Below are positions 1-9,064 of a stretch of 64,000 nt of DNA, in pieces. The notes below the pieces were generated by a model, which was given only the letters and a program-made list of their open reading frames with translations, did no database searches and was not told the origin of the DNA. Location: assembly GCF_003967535.1 (NCBI RefSeq), contig NZ_BIFR01000001.1, positions 4,587,001 through 4,651,000 on the forward strand, written 5' to 3'. Origin of the DNA: Tengunoibacter tsumagoiensis (GTDB lineage: Bacteria; Chloroflexota; Ktedonobacteria; Ktedonobacterales; Ktedonobacteraceae). Each line of letters begins with the position of its first letter. The first letter of the stretch is position 1. Both the position numbers and the translations under genes were made by a program.

Positions 1-9
1 TAAAAAGGG

Positions 10-38
10 TTGACAGCCTGCCGACCTGACCGTATAGT
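10..38 (+). promoter_or_regulatory. sigma70-type promoter for the sulfite reductase operon
   Basis: TTGACA (10-15), a 17-bp spacer and TATAGT (33-38) match the consensus at 11 of 12 bases. Transcription would start near 45, giving a leader of about 115 nt before the first gene. Confidence 0.75.
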
Positions 39-54
39 AGGTATAACATAAATA

Positions 55-77
55 TTGTTGATCTACTATATCAACAA
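55..77 (+). promoter_or_regulatory. inverted repeat in the operon leader
   Basis: TTGTTGAT (55-62) and ATCAACAA (70-77) form a perfect 8-bp inverted repeat with a 7-nt centre, just after the predicted transcription start. Its place fits a repressor operator or a short leader hairpin. No regulator is encoded nearby, so the role is inference. Confidence 0.45.
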
Positions 78-161
78 ACACGCACCAAAAGCAAGGATAA
101 AGAGACCACAGTACAGCGTACAAAACAACTATAAGGCTTGAGATAAAAGGAGATGCCATAT

Positions 162-1928
162 ATGTCATCCGAACAAGATCGTCCCAAACCAACTTCAGAG
201 GGAAATAATCTGTTAGCGCTGGGCGAGGGGAATGGAAGCAAAGTTGAACAGATTAAATTAGAAAGCAGGCATTTACGTGGTACGATCTCTGAGGAGCTCA
301 AGCTGCCCACGTCGCACCTGTCTGAAGATCTGGTGCAATTAATTAAGTTTCATGGATCGTATCAGCAAGAGGATCGCGATCAGCGCCAGTCACGCAAAGC
401 CTCTGGAGAAGAGAAGGCTTATCAATTTATGGTGCGCTCCCGCATCCCTGGCGGCATTGTGACGGCAGACCAATATTTATTGCAAGATGATCTCACAAAC
501 CGCATTGGTAATAGCACCCTTCGCGTGACAACACGCCAGAGTTTTCAGATTCATGGTATTCTCAAAGGAAATCTCCATGAGGCGATTCATTCGATCAATA
601 CCTCCTTGCTCTCAACGCTGTCGGCCTGTGGTGATGTCAACCGTAATGTGATGGCCTGCCCCGCTCCTGTCGCTAGCCGAGCACAGGCTCAAGTACAGGA
701 GATTGCTCGGGAGATCGCCTTCCATCTGGCACCCCGTAGCCGCGCCTACTATGAGATCTGGATCGATGGTGAACATTCTCACGATATTGAGGCCCCGGGT
801 GAAGATGAGGTTGTGGAGCCCATCTATGGCAATACCTATCTGCCCCGCAAATTTAAGATTGGCGTGGCCTATCCAGGCGATAACTGCATCGATATCTATA
901 CTCAGGACATTGGCCTGATCGCAAAAATTGAGAATGAGACGCTGGTTGGCTTTACTCTGGTGATCGGTGGCGGTATGGGCACCACCCATGGCAAGGCTGA
1001 GACGCATCCTCTCCTGGCCCAGCCATTTGCAGATGTTACGGTTGAACAGGCTCTTCCAGTGGTCGAGACCATTGTAACCGTTCAGCGCGACTATGGTGAT
1101 CGCCAGAATCGTAAGCATGCTCGTATGAAATATGTGGTCGAAGAGCGTGGCATCCCCTGGTTCAAGGCCGAGGTGGAGCAGCGCCTGGGCTATACGCTGG
1201 CCAATCCCAGCCCTGTTCACTTCCATGAGCTCAATGATCATCTTGGATGGCAGCAACAGGCCGACGGTCGCTGGTGCCTGGGACTTAATATCGTCAATGG
1301 GCGCATTAAGGATACTGGGACGCTTCGCCTTAAATCTGGCCTGCGAGCCATTACGCAAGAGTTCCAGCCAGAATTCCGTCTTACCGGCCAGCAGAATATC
1401 CTGCTCGCCAATATCCCAGAAGAGCAGAAGGCGGCTCTCGAGGCCCGCCTGAGCGAATTTGGCATCTCAAGCAATCCCGACGATGCTGGTACCTATCGCT
1501 TTGCAATGGCCTGCCCGGCCCTTCCAACCTGTGGTCTGGCTGTTGCAGAATCTGAACGCTTGCTTCCCAACGTGGTGAAACAGATTGAGGGCGATCTACA
1601 GGCTCTGGGCCTGGCGGATGAGAAGATCAGTATACGCATGACTGGCTGCCCCAATGGCTGTGCTCGCCCATATATGGGTGATATCGGTCTGGTCGGTCGC
1701 TCAAAAGATATCTATAATCTGTATTTAGGTGGTGATACCGAGAATACCCGGCTCAATACGCTCTATGCACAGGGAGTAAAGACTGCTGAGATTGCTCCAA
1801 CGCTTCTTCCTCTCTTCTCTTTCTGGAAAAATGAGCGCCAGAATCAAGAAGGATTTGGTGATTATTGTCATCGTATCGGCTTCGCACAATTGAAAGAGAA
1901 AGCTGCGGCACACATAACGATCGGATAG
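162..1928 (+). CDS. sir: ferredoxin-type sulfite (or nitrite) reductase, siroheme and [4Fe-4S]
   Basis: Assimilatory reductase carrying out a six-electron reduction, most likely sulfite to sulfide, in the cytoplasm. The cofactor-binding cysteines are present as CPALPTC (Cx5C, about residues 451-457) and GCPNGC (Cx3C, about 496-500). The siroheme/substrate region has TTRQSFQIHG and GDVNRNVMACP; the latter resembles sulfite rather than nitrite reductases. About 588 residues, the usual size for ferredoxin-dependent enzymes. ATG at 162 is chosen because AAGGAG (147-152) lies 9 nt upstream; an in-frame ATG at 153 touches the Shine-Dalgarno site. It leads an operon with siroheme genes that would make its cofactor. 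Sulfite versus nitrite cannot be settled from sequence alone. Confidence 0.88.
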   Translation: MSSEQDRPKPTSEGNNLLALGEGNGSKVEQIKLESRHLRGTISEELKLPTSHLSEDLVQLIKFHGSYQQEDRDQRQSRKASGEEKAYQFMVRSRIPGGIVTADQYLLQDDLTNRIGNSTLRVTTRQSFQIHGILKGNLHEAIHSINTSLLSTLSACGDVNRNVMACPAPVASRAQAQVQEIAREIAFHLAPRSRAYYEIWIDGEHSHDIEAPGEDEVVEPIYGNTYLPRKFKIGVAYPGDNCIDIYTQDIGLIAKIENETLVGFTLVIGGGMGTTHGKAETHPLLAQPFADVTVEQALPVVETIVTVQRDYGDRQNRKHARMKYVVEERGIPWFKAEVEQRLGYTLANPSPVHFHELNDHLGWQQQADGRWCLGLNIVNGRIKDTGTLRLKSGLRAITQEFQPEFRLTGQQNILLANIPEEQKAALEARLSEFGISSNPDDAGTYRFAMACPALPTCGLAVAESERLLPNVVKQIEGDLQALGLADEKISIRMTGCPNGCARPYMGDIGLVGRSKDIYNLYLGGDTENTRLNTLYAQGVKTAEIAPTLLPLFSFWKNERQNQEGFGDYCHRIGFAQLKEKAAAHITIG

Positions 1929-1932
1929 CAGC

Positions 1933-2652
1933 ATGCCAAACTACTACCCCATCATGTTAGATGTACGCGATCGCCTCGCCCTCGTGATTGGAGGCGATCG
2001 CGTCGCAGCAGAGAAGGCTGCGGCACTCAGTAATAGCGGTGCCAGGGTGACTGTCATGAACGCTGTCTTCTGCGATGAACTCCAGGATCTCGCTCAGATG
2101 AAGGCTGTCACCCTCCGCTATAAAAATTATGCCTATGGTGATCTAGAGGGCGCGTTTGTTGTCGTAGCCTCTGCCACCTATGAACCAGAACTGGCTCAAG
2201 CTATCTGGCAAGAGGCGCAGGAGCGCAATCAACTGGTCAATATTGTTGATGTGCCAAAGCTCTGTAATTTTATTGTCCCATCTATCTTACGACGGGGTCA
2301 GCTCACGATATCAGTCTCGACCGAGGGGGCCAGTCCAGGGCTTGCTAAACGCATTCGCCAGCGCCTTGAGAAGCTCTTCCCCAATGAGTATGCCAGCTAT
2401 CTCCGGATCGCTACTGTGGCTCGCCAGTATCTCAAAGAGCACGCGCTCAGCTATGCACAACGAGACGCTTTCTTTGAAGCTTATTTTCACTCTGATATCC
2501 TTGAGCTCTTAGTCGAAGGAGATGAGGTCGAAGCCCTGGCTACAACGGTGCGCCTGCTCCGCAGTCACAATGTTGAGGTATCAGCAGCGACTATCCTCGC
2601 TAGTATGAAAGAAACGCCAATCAACAATGGAAGTTATCTTACCACAGAATAA
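1933..2652 (+). CDS. sirC: precorrin-2 dehydrogenase / siroheme synthase N-domain type
   Basis: Oxidises precorrin-2 to sirohydrochlorin with NAD and, in bifunctional relatives (Met8, CysG N-domain), may also insert iron. The N-terminal Rossmann motif LVIGGDRVAAEKAAAL replaces the usual GGG.VA..K pattern with a small change. NIVDVPKLCNFIVPSILRRG and STEGASPGLAKRIR are family hallmarks. Its 239 residues match stand-alone SirC/Met8 proteins. It begins 4 nt after the reductase stop and its end overlaps the next gene, so the three are probably co-transcribed. No separate SirB-type chelatase is visible, so ferrochelation may fall to this protein; that is inference. Confidence 0.85.
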   Translation: MPNYYPIMLDVRDRLALVIGGDRVAAEKAAALSNSGARVTVMNAVFCDELQDLAQMKAVTLRYKNYAYGDLEGAFVVVASATYEPELAQAIWQEAQERNQLVNIVDVPKLCNFIVPSILRRGQLTISVSTEGASPGLAKRIRQRLEKLFPNEYASYLRIATVARQYLKEHALSYAQRDAFFEAYFHSDILELLVEGDEVEALATTVRLLRSHNVEVSAATILASMKETPINNGSYLTTE

Positions 2653-3463
2653 AATGATCCAGCCGAACCTGGCCGATACATCATCTGCACGACGGCCAGG
2701 TCTGGTGTATCTCATTGGGGCAGGGCCTGGTGATCCTGAGTTAATTACTGTTAAGGGCCTGCGGGCACTCCAAAAGGCTCAGGTTGTTCTCTACGATCGG
2801 CTGATAGCTCCTGAACTCTTACGGGAGGCTCCCTCTGACGCTGAACTGATCTATGTGGGCAAAGGGGCTGACTGCCATACGCTCCCACAAGAGCAGATCA
2901 ATGCCTTGCTGGTACAGTATGCTCAACAGGGTCGCACAGTCGCACGACTAAAAGGGGGCGATCCCTTTGTCTTTGGACGCGGGGGTGAAGAAGCTCAGGT
3001 TCTTGCAGAAGCTGGTATTCCCTTTGAGATCATTCCTGGCATTAGTTCGGCTATCGCTGCTCCTGCCTATGCGGGTATTCCTGTCACTCACCGTGACTAC
3101 GCTTCGTCCGTTACTATCGTCACTGGACACGAGGGAAAAGCTGCCTCTCCTCCCGTTAACTGGGATGCGCTAGCAGCTCTGGGAGGAACCCTTATTGTGT
3201 TGATGGGCGTTAAAGCTCTCCCTCACTTTACTACGCGGCTTATAGCTGGCGGACGCTCCGCTCAGACACCAGCTGCTGTGGTTCAAGAGGGAACGACGAT
3301 CAGACAGCGTGTTGTCATCGGAACATTGGAAGATATTGCTGCACGCGCTGATGCCGCTGGCCTGAGCTCGCCTGCTCTCACTGTCATCGGAGCTGTCGCT
3401 CACCTCCACGATCTCCTTGCCTGGTATGAAGGTGCAGATCAGCAGCGGAATATTCACGAATGA
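2627..3463 (+). CDS. cobA: uroporphyrinogen-III C-methyltransferase
   Basis: SAM-dependent enzyme that methylates uroporphyrinogen III at C2 and C7 to give precorrin-2, the substrate of the preceding gene product. Family motifs are clear: GAGPGDPELITVKG near the N-terminus, LKGGDPFVFGRGGEEA in the middle, IPVTHRD and GTLIVLMGV later. Its 278 residues fit single-domain SUMT. Two starts are possible: 2627, overlapping the upstream gene by 26 bp, and ATG 2654, one base after the upstream stop. Neither has a strong Shine-Dalgarno site, so translational coupling is likely. Third gene of the sulfite reductase operon. Confidence 0.9.
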   Translation: MEVILPQNKMIQPNLADTSSARRPGLVYLIGAGPGDPELITVKGLRALQKAQVVLYDRLIAPELLREAPSDAELIYVGKGADCHTLPQEQINALLVQYAQQGRTVARLKGGDPFVFGRGGEEAQVLAEAGIPFEIIPGISSAIAAPAYAGIPVTHRDYASSVTIVTGHEGKAASPPVNWDALAALGGTLIVLMGVKALPHFTTRLIAGGRSAQTPAAVVQEGTTIRQRVVIGTLEDIAARADAAGLSSPALTVIGAVAHLHDLLAWYEGADQQRNIHE

Positions 3464-3523
3464 TATGCTGGAGGTCATGGGAGGAGATGGATTACAGCTG
3501 CACGCGTTATGGCGTTTGCTCCA

Positions 3524-5161
3524 TTAAGAGTGCGTAAAAAGATGCTCTAACCTTTTTTCAATCTCAGCGACCTCTTCGACGCGAAAGATGGCCAGTACAT
3601 AGCGATCGGGGCGGATAAGCCAATAATGGTCTCTGTGTTTGCGTAGCCACTCCACATGCTCGCTATTCACCAGACAATTCTGATTCTCTCCCTCCAGTTG
3701 CTTCACCTCCTGCCGCTGGTTAAGAGCATAGAGGCAGATGCGTCGCACATTCATGCGTTGCCAGAAAGGTCTTTCCAACCATACAAGAGATTTTTCTTCT
3801 CTATTATAGAGTGTGAGGAGGGCAAAACCAGGGCCCAGTACCTCATCTAACATTCTGTGCTCTCCTTGCATAGTGATGATCTCTGGCTGCGGCACCAATC
3901 TCCCCACCCATTTCTGCGCGGTGGAGAGCACCAGTCCATGTGTATAGCCTGTATGCGGCTTGATCTTTAGCTCGCTCACGTTCTGGTAGAGCCAGGGGCA
4001 CTTTTGGAGTGTGAGAAAAAAACGATCGCGTAGCCAGGCGATCCCAGGGTTTCCAGTCATGATAAGCCGACCCAGCAGGGTTGAGAAGAGGATCATCTGC
4101 TTGACATGTGGGAGCCGCTCCTGCTGATAGCTTGCGAGAATGTGAGAGGTGGCGCTTCGTTGCTGAATGAGCCCAAACTTCCAGCACAGGTTGGCTGCAT
4201 CTCTGAACCCACTATTCATGCCCTGTCCCCCAAAGGGGGGCATCATATGGGCGGCATCTCCAAGTAAAAAGACTCTACCAACCTGCAATCGCTCCGCTAC
4301 CGCACTCTGAAATGTATAGATTGCCTGACGCTGAATGGTCAGGGTGGATACATGGAGCTGTGTACTCTGGTGCCGCTCACAGGTCTGCTTAAGCAGTTTG
4401 ATAAGCTTTTCCTGCTGGTCTATGAACTCATCTGGAAACAGCATAAGCTCCCAGCGTCTTCTTCCATTTGGGGCGGAGACGGCGACAACTGGTCGAGATG
4501 GCTGACAGAAGAAATGAATGGCAGGCTCTCCTGGTTCGCTCTCGACTCCATCAATAACCAGCCAGCGCTGATTGTGCGAGCTTTTTTCTCGGGTTGACTT
4601 ACCTGATCGTTTGCCTGACCCGAAGCCTGGAAAGAGAGGAGTGGAGAGGGGGATCGCCAGAGACTGGCGAATGGTACTGCGCCCACCATCACAGGCAAGT
4701 ACATAATCTGCAACAAAGAGGGTTTCAGGTTGAGAAGGGGTCTTGACGATTACCTGCACTTGCTCATCATTTTGTACGACTGAACAGACGGTATGCTCAA
4801 AGTGAAGCTGCACATGGGGAAAACGGGTCAGACCTATAGACAGGGTTTCCTCTAAGTCTGGTTGATGAAATGTGGAGATAGAGGGAAAGCCATTGGGTTG
4901 TTCAGTGGGTGCGATACATGCCAGAACATGTCTATGCGAGAGATAGAGCGCTGGAAGATTGAGATTCATCTGCTCCATGAGGAGTTTGTGCAGGCCTGCC
5001 ATCTGACAACAACGGAGCCCTTCATCATCGATGCTGATGGCCCGGGGTTCTAGCGTTAAACCACTCCGCCGCTCAAGAACGATGGTCTCGATCTTCAGTT
5101 GCCCCAATAGATTGGCCGCTAATAGGCCCGTGGGACCAGCGCCGACGATGATGATACGCAT
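3524..5161 (-). CDS. FAD-dependent aromatic monooxygenase (class A flavoprotein hydroxylase)
   Basis: Probably hydroxylates an aromatic ring using NAD(P)H and oxygen. The FAD-binding GxGxxG is IIIVGAGPTGLLAANLLG at the N-terminus; the DG motif is ACDGGRSTIRQ; the GD motif is GDAAHMMPPFGGQGMNSG. Around 545 residues with a C-terminal thioredoxin-like tail, as in MhpA and polyketide hydroxylases such as RdmE. ATG at 5161 is chosen because GGAG lies 9 nt upstream; an in-frame GTG at 5176 overlaps that site. It follows the two ketosynthase genes with an 11-nt or 25-nt gap on the same strand, so it may act as a tailoring hydroxylase of their polyketide. The substrate is unknown. Confidence 0.85.
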   Translation of the reverse strand: MRIIIVGAGPTGLLAANLLGQLKIETIVLERRSGLTLEPRAISIDDEGLRCCQMAGLHKLLMEQMNLNLPALYLSHRHVLACIAPTEQPNGFPSISTFHQPDLEETLSIGLTRFPHVQLHFEHTVCSVVQNDEQVQVIVKTPSQPETLFVADYVLACDGGRSTIRQSLAIPLSTPLFPGFGSGKRSGKSTREKSSHNQRWLVIDGVESEPGEPAIHFFCQPSRPVVAVSAPNGRRRWELMLFPDEFIDQQEKLIKLLKQTCERHQSTQLHVSTLTIQRQAIYTFQSAVAERLQVGRVFLLGDAAHMMPPFGGQGMNSGFRDAANLCWKFGLIQQRSATSHILASYQQERLPHVKQMILFSTLLGRLIMTGNPGIAWLRDRFFLTLQKCPWLYQNVSELKIKPHTGYTHGLVLSTAQKWVGRLVPQPEIITMQGEHRMLDEVLGPGFALLTLYNREEKSLVWLERPFWQRMNVRRICLYALNQRQEVKQLEGENQNCLVNSEHVEWLRKHRDHYWLIRPDRYVLAIFRVEEVAEIEKRLEHLFTHS

Positions 5162-5186
5162 AAAAGATGTCTCCACTCGCTAAGCG

Positions 5187-6452
5187 TTACTCTCGAAATC
5201 TACGCAGGGCCAGACCTACATTGATGCCTCCCAGACCTCTACCACCCAGCAGAACTGTATCTGGCAGCCTTTCTCCATCTCGCGACCTGATTGCTTGAGC
5301 CTCTCCTCTGATGACATTCAGTTCATAGCGCTCGTCAAGCTGCTCACAATTGAATGTAGGAGGAATTTGACCATGCTTGAGAGCCAGAAAGGCGATAATG
5401 GCATCCAGAGCTCCGGCGGCGGCATAGGCATGGCCAAAGAGAGTCCTTGGGACACTAACGGGTATCTGTGGAAGCTGGGAGCCAAAGAGCCTGCTCAGGG
5501 CATTGTGCTCTCCCTGATCGGAGGGGATGCTAGCCCGACCATCCAGGCTGAGATAGGCCAGATCAGGCGCTTCAATCAGTTCAGCCTGAAGTGCCTGACA
5601 GAGAGCTTGCGCATACCGCGCCCCATCTCTACCAGGAGCCTGCAATCCTAACGCATCATTGCTCTGTCCATAGCCAATAATCTCGCCGTAGATCGGGGCT
5701 CCACGCGCTAAAGCATGTTCATATTCTTCTAGAATGCAGATGCCAGCCCCTTCAGCAAGAATAAGACCCTGCGCTCTCCGATCAAACGGACGGTAGCCAG
5801 CCAGATCTGTACTGGTTACACAATGCCCCTGCTGCGCGAGAATAAGCAGCACAAAAGGATGCAAAAAGGCCTCACAGCCCCCTGCGATCATTACATCTGC
5901 CGTTCCACGAAGAATAGCTCGATATGCCAATCCAAGAGCATCCAGTCCTCCTACCGTATCGTTGACAGGCGTCTTACAATAGCCCTGCACGCCATAATGG
6001 ATCGCTGCCTGTCCCACTGTCGAAACATGCAACCAGGCAATCGCAGTATAGGCACTCATAAAGCGTGGCCCCCGTGTATAGAGATTTTGCAACTGCTTGA
6101 GCACGTAGTCCACACCCCCCATAGTGTTGGCAATGGAGAGACCTATACACGCTCGATTCTCCTGTTCAAATACCAGCCGAGCATCCTCCAGTGCCTCATG
6201 GATGGCAGCAAAGGCAAAATGCGTCATTCGATCGGTCCGCTGAACTAATTTTGACGTGAGATGATCCTGGGCCACAAAATCTCTCACCAGGCCTGCCACC
6301 TGAAGCGAACCAATCGAGCTCTCTTGAAGAAGGCTCATTCCTGAGCGTCCTGTAAGTAACGCATCCCAGAACTTCTTCTGCCCAATTCCATTGGGAGCAA
6401 CAACACCTAGACCCGTTACGACCACCCTTCTGCTTCCCCCCCGTCTTCTCAT
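5187..6452 (-). CDS. ketosynthase-beta / chain-length-factor-like protein
   Basis: Thiolase-fold beta-ketoacyl synthase homologue without the nucleophile. Where the partner has TGCSAG, this protein has NDTVGG, placing Thr (about residue 166) at the Cys position. The segment SLDGRASIPSD replaces the usual catalytic HG(T/S)STP motif and resembles actinobacterial chain length factors, while FGHAYAAAGALD keeps the second His. The family forms a heterodimer with ketosynthase alpha and sets chain length. ATG at 6452 overlaps the upstream TGA as ATGA, with GGGGA 6 nt before, so the two are translationally coupled; an in-frame TTG at 6464 also exists. It could also be a degenerate FabF paralogue, but the pairing argues for a chain length factor. 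Confidence 0.8.
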   Translation of the reverse strand: MRRRGGSRRVVVTGLGVVAPNGIGQKKFWDALLTGRSGMSLLQESSIGSLQVAGLVRDFVAQDHLTSKLVQRTDRMTHFAFAAIHEALEDARLVFEQENRACIGLSIANTMGGVDYVLKQLQNLYTRGPRFMSAYTAIAWLHVSTVGQAAIHYGVQGYCKTPVNDTVGGLDALGLAYRAILRGTADVMIAGGCEAFLHPFVLLILAQQGHCVTSTDLAGYRPFDRRAQGLILAEGAGICILEEYEHALARGAPIYGEIIGYGQSNDALGLQAPGRDGARYAQALCQALQAELIEAPDLAYLSLDGRASIPSDQGEHNALSRLFGSQLPQIPVSVPRTLFGHAYAAAGALDAIIAFLALKHGQIPPTFNCEQLDERYELNVIRGEAQAIRSRDGERLPDTVLLGGRGLGGINVGLALRRFRE

Positions 6453-7768
6453 AGCTGTCCCCAATCAGCCCGCGCCAGTAAGAGAGCACTATTGACGCCT
6501 CCAAATCCACTTGAGTGGGTTAAAGCAACGGAGATATTCGCCTCACGGGCAACGTTGGGGACATAATCCAGATCACAACAGGGATCTGATACCTCTTGAT
6601 TAATGGTTGGGGGGATGATCTGTCGTTCAAGAGCCATGGCAGTAATCAGTGTCTCGATAGCACTGGCAGCTCCCTGCGTATGCCCAATCAATGACTTCGT
6701 GGCACTGATTGGAATGGTAGAGGCACATTCGCCAAAGATGGCTTTATAGGCCAGCGTCTCAGCCCGCTCGTTCGTTGGAGTAGAGCTACCATGCGAATTA
6801 ATGTACTCAATCGCTCTGGGCGAAAGATTGCTCGTGCTGGTGATCGCTCTGATGAGAGCCTGGAGAGGCTGGCCAGCTTCTGGCAAAGAGGTCATATGAT
6901 GGGCATTGCTGTTGCTGGCAAAGGCCAGGATCTCCGCATAGATATGCGCCCCACGCTCCAACGCCTGCTCCCGTTCTTCCAGAAGCAAGACGGCAGCCCC
7001 TTCAGCCATGACAAAGCCGTCCCGCAAGCGATCATAGGGACGTGAAGCCTGTGTCGGCTGATCATTAAAGTGAGTGCTGAGCGCTCCCATCACACAAAAG
7101 ACATCCAGCACACCATAACAGATTGCAGCATCGGTTCCTCCTGCCAGCATCCGTTCAGCTCGCCCCTCCTGAATGGTCCAGAAAGCCTCGCCCAATGCGT
7201 CAGCCCCCGCAGAGCAACCGGTCGCTAAGACCAGACAAGGACCGTAAAGGGCGTAATGAGCTGCAATACTACTGGCTCCGGCATGCGCTAAAAGCAGGCT
7301 GGCAGGAAGATGAAAAGAAGGATCAAGGGTGGGCTCCTGCGTGCCCCTATTGGTCAGACGCTCCCAAACGTGTTCGCCTGCCTCCAGACAAGAAAGTGCT
7401 GTTCCTAAATACACTCCCATCTGCTCACGCTCAGCTGAGGTAAGCCTCCCAGAGAGGCCGCTATCTTGTAAGGCAAGTTCAGAGGCTGCCAGCGCAAACT
7501 GCGCCGCTCGATCCAGATGGGTGATCTCAGCCGTGGTAAGACCATACTGCAATGGATCAAAATCGCTTACCTCACCGGCCACCTGAGAGGGGAGGTGACC
7601 GGCATCGAAACGCGTGATACGCCCGACTCCCGATTGACCGGCCAGACAAGCCTGCCAGAACGCTTCTTTTCCCTGTCCATTCGGAGCAATCACTCCCAGG
7701 CCACTAATGACTACTCTCCGTTTTGGCTGTCGCCGTCGATCGTCAACACTGAGTACATGCTCAGTCAT
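6449..7768 (-). CDS. beta-ketoacyl synthase, ketosynthase-alpha type
   Basis: Condensing enzyme that extends an acyl-carrier-protein-bound chain with malonyl units. All three catalytic residues are visible: Cys in ATGCSAGADALG (about 185), His in INSHGSSTPTNE (about 326) and His in SLIGHTQGAAS (about 363). Length of about 439 residues fits FabF and type II polyketide ketosynthases. ATG at 7768 is preferred because AGGAA lies about 8 nt upstream; a further in-frame start at 7795 has its purine-rich site too close. Coupled to the chain-length-factor-like gene, it suggests a type II polyketide synthase core. No acyl carrier protein gene is seen in the neighbourhood. Confidence 0.87.
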   Translation of the reverse strand: MTEHVLSVDDRRRQPKRRVVISGLGVIAPNGQGKEAFWQACLAGQSGVGRITRFDAGHLPSQVAGEVSDFDPLQYGLTTAEITHLDRAAQFALAASELALQDSGLSGRLTSAEREQMGVYLGTALSCLEAGEHVWERLTNRGTQEPTLDPSFHLPASLLLAHAGASSIAAHYALYGPCLVLATGCSAGADALGEAFWTIQEGRAERMLAGGTDAAICYGVLDVFCVMGALSTHFNDQPTQASRPYDRLRDGFVMAEGAAVLLLEEREQALERGAHIYAEILAFASNSNAHHMTSLPEAGQPLQALIRAITSTSNLSPRAIEYINSHGSSTPTNERAETLAYKAIFGECASTIPISATKSLIGHTQGAASAIETLITAMALERQIIPPTINQEVSDPCCDLDYVPNVAREANISVALTHSSGFGGVNSALLLARADWGQL

Positions 7769-7816
7769 GCGCCCCTTCCTCACACCCCCTACCATCCTTC
7801 TCTTCTCGTCTGAATA

Positions 7817-8728
7817 CTACTGCAATTGCTTGAGAGGACTGCGACGCTGATTTCTTGTAAGCAAGAATGCTTCAATCAATGGCGTAACTGTCTCTGCTCG
7901 TGAATACATGAAAAAACGCTCTCGTCCAGAGACAACATGATAACTGGCGCAATTTGGCAGATGCTTCGCCAGCCAGCGCGTTTTTGCCTCAGGGGCCAGC
8001 GCATCATCAGCACGATTAATGACTAAGATGGGCATCGTCAATCCTGACAGACGTTTACGAATGTTAAAAAAATGAATAATCGGTAACACCGAAAATTTAT
8101 AGACGGCTGGCCATTGGGAGATCTTCGCAAACTGCTCCTCCAGCAGATGACGAGGCAGCGCTGGCCGCGTTCGGTTGTCATGATCATGCGAGAGAATATA
8201 ATTGATGACAGCCGTACGCAGAAAACTTGCAGGCAATACATATTCCACAGGAAGACGAATATACAGCTCGTGCAGCCACCAGATCAGTGGATGCGGCGCA
8301 ATCCGATAATCTGCTCCCTGGGCAATAATCGTCAACGATCGACAGCGCTGAGGATAGCGTAGCGCAAATTCAAAAAGAACCATTGCAGCATCTCCATGAG
8401 CCACCAGGTCAACCTGATCTAATTCCAGGCCATCCAGGACCTGTCGCAACTCCTCAGCTCGCTCGGACAGGCCAAAGAAGGTCTTACGCCGCTCCTGACG
8501 TCGGTAAAGAAGCACTCTCCGGCTGCGACTGAGCACCTGCATCTGGCGCGCATACACAAACTCTAGATGCTCAAGAATGGGCACAAAGACCACTGGCACC
8601 CCTCGCCCGATATCAATCACTGGCAGCTCCGCGCTCCCAAGAGGCGTCTGATGCCAGAGTGATTCAATATACTGCACATCATTATGAAATGTCACATCAT
8701 TAATCCAGGGGTCTAGCTGCTTGCTCAA
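7817..8728 (-). CDS. alpha/beta-hydrolase-fold protein, probably catalytically inactive
   Basis: The fold is recognisable from VPVVFVPILEH (oxyanion strand), the elbow region LVAHGDAAMV (about 108-117) and LVINRADDALAP with the usual acid. In active relatives the elbow reads G-H-S-x-G-G; here the nucleophile position is Gly (about 112). The terminal segment where GH is expected reads SGRERFFM, without the catalytic His. It may therefore be a binding or scaffolding protein, or use other residues. Start is TTG 8728, with AAGGGAGG 6 nt upstream. First gene of the ketosynthase operon, so a role in handling or folding the polyketide intermediate is possible but unproven. Confidence 0.75.
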   Translation of the reverse strand: MSKQLDPWINDVTFHNDVQYIESLWHQTPLGSAELPVIDIGRGVPVVFVPILEHLEFVYARQMQVLSRSRRVLLYRRQERRKTFFGLSERAEELRQVLDGLELDQVDLVAHGDAAMVLFEFALRYPQRCRSLTIIAQGADYRIAPHPLIWWLHELYIRLPVEYVLPASFLRTAVINYILSHDHDNRTRPALPRHLLEEQFAKISQWPAVYKFSVLPIIHFFNIRKRLSGLTMPILVINRADDALAPEAKTRWLAKHLPNCASYHVVSGRERFFMYSRAETVTPLIEAFLLTRNQRRSPLKQLQ

Positions 8729-9064
8729 TGGAGGCCTCCCTTAGTATTGATCAGGTGTGGCTCACTTAAATTACCTCTGCTACCCGTCTTTTTGAAAGTT
8801 CATACCTCTTTCTCATGTTTTGAGCCATCGCTCTTTCCAGAACCTGGGCAGAGTCTCTGCTATTCAAGCGTTGAAAACGAATCAAAACAGGAATAAATTG
8901 CCTGACTTCTCTCTTATAGTATAATTTATAGAAGCAAAAGTAAGAGCGCTGTTGGCACGCACAATCACGCTGACCAGAATATCTATCTCTTTCATAATAC
9001 GCTTTATTGGCAATGGAGGTAAGACCTCCCTAACCGAAAGTCATGGAGAGGTGCCAGAAGACTT
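8729..9064. promoter_or_regulatory. divergent intergenic region with a plus-strand promoter
   Basis: This 336-bp gap separates the divergent ketosynthase operon and the SnoaL-like gene. On the plus strand TTGCCT (8898-8903), a 16-bp spacer and TATAAT (8920-8925) form a plausible promoter for the cyclase gene, leaving a leader of about 130 nt. A small hairpin, GGAGGT-AAG-ACCTCC (9016-9030), lies in that leader. I see no clear promoter for the minus-strand operon and no small gene, in particular no acyl carrier protein. Confidence 0.5.

Noticed and set aside
612..1358. Long minus-strand frame within the sulfite reductase gene
   Set aside because: Antisense to conserved motifs of a well-supported gene; no ribosome site or family resemblance.
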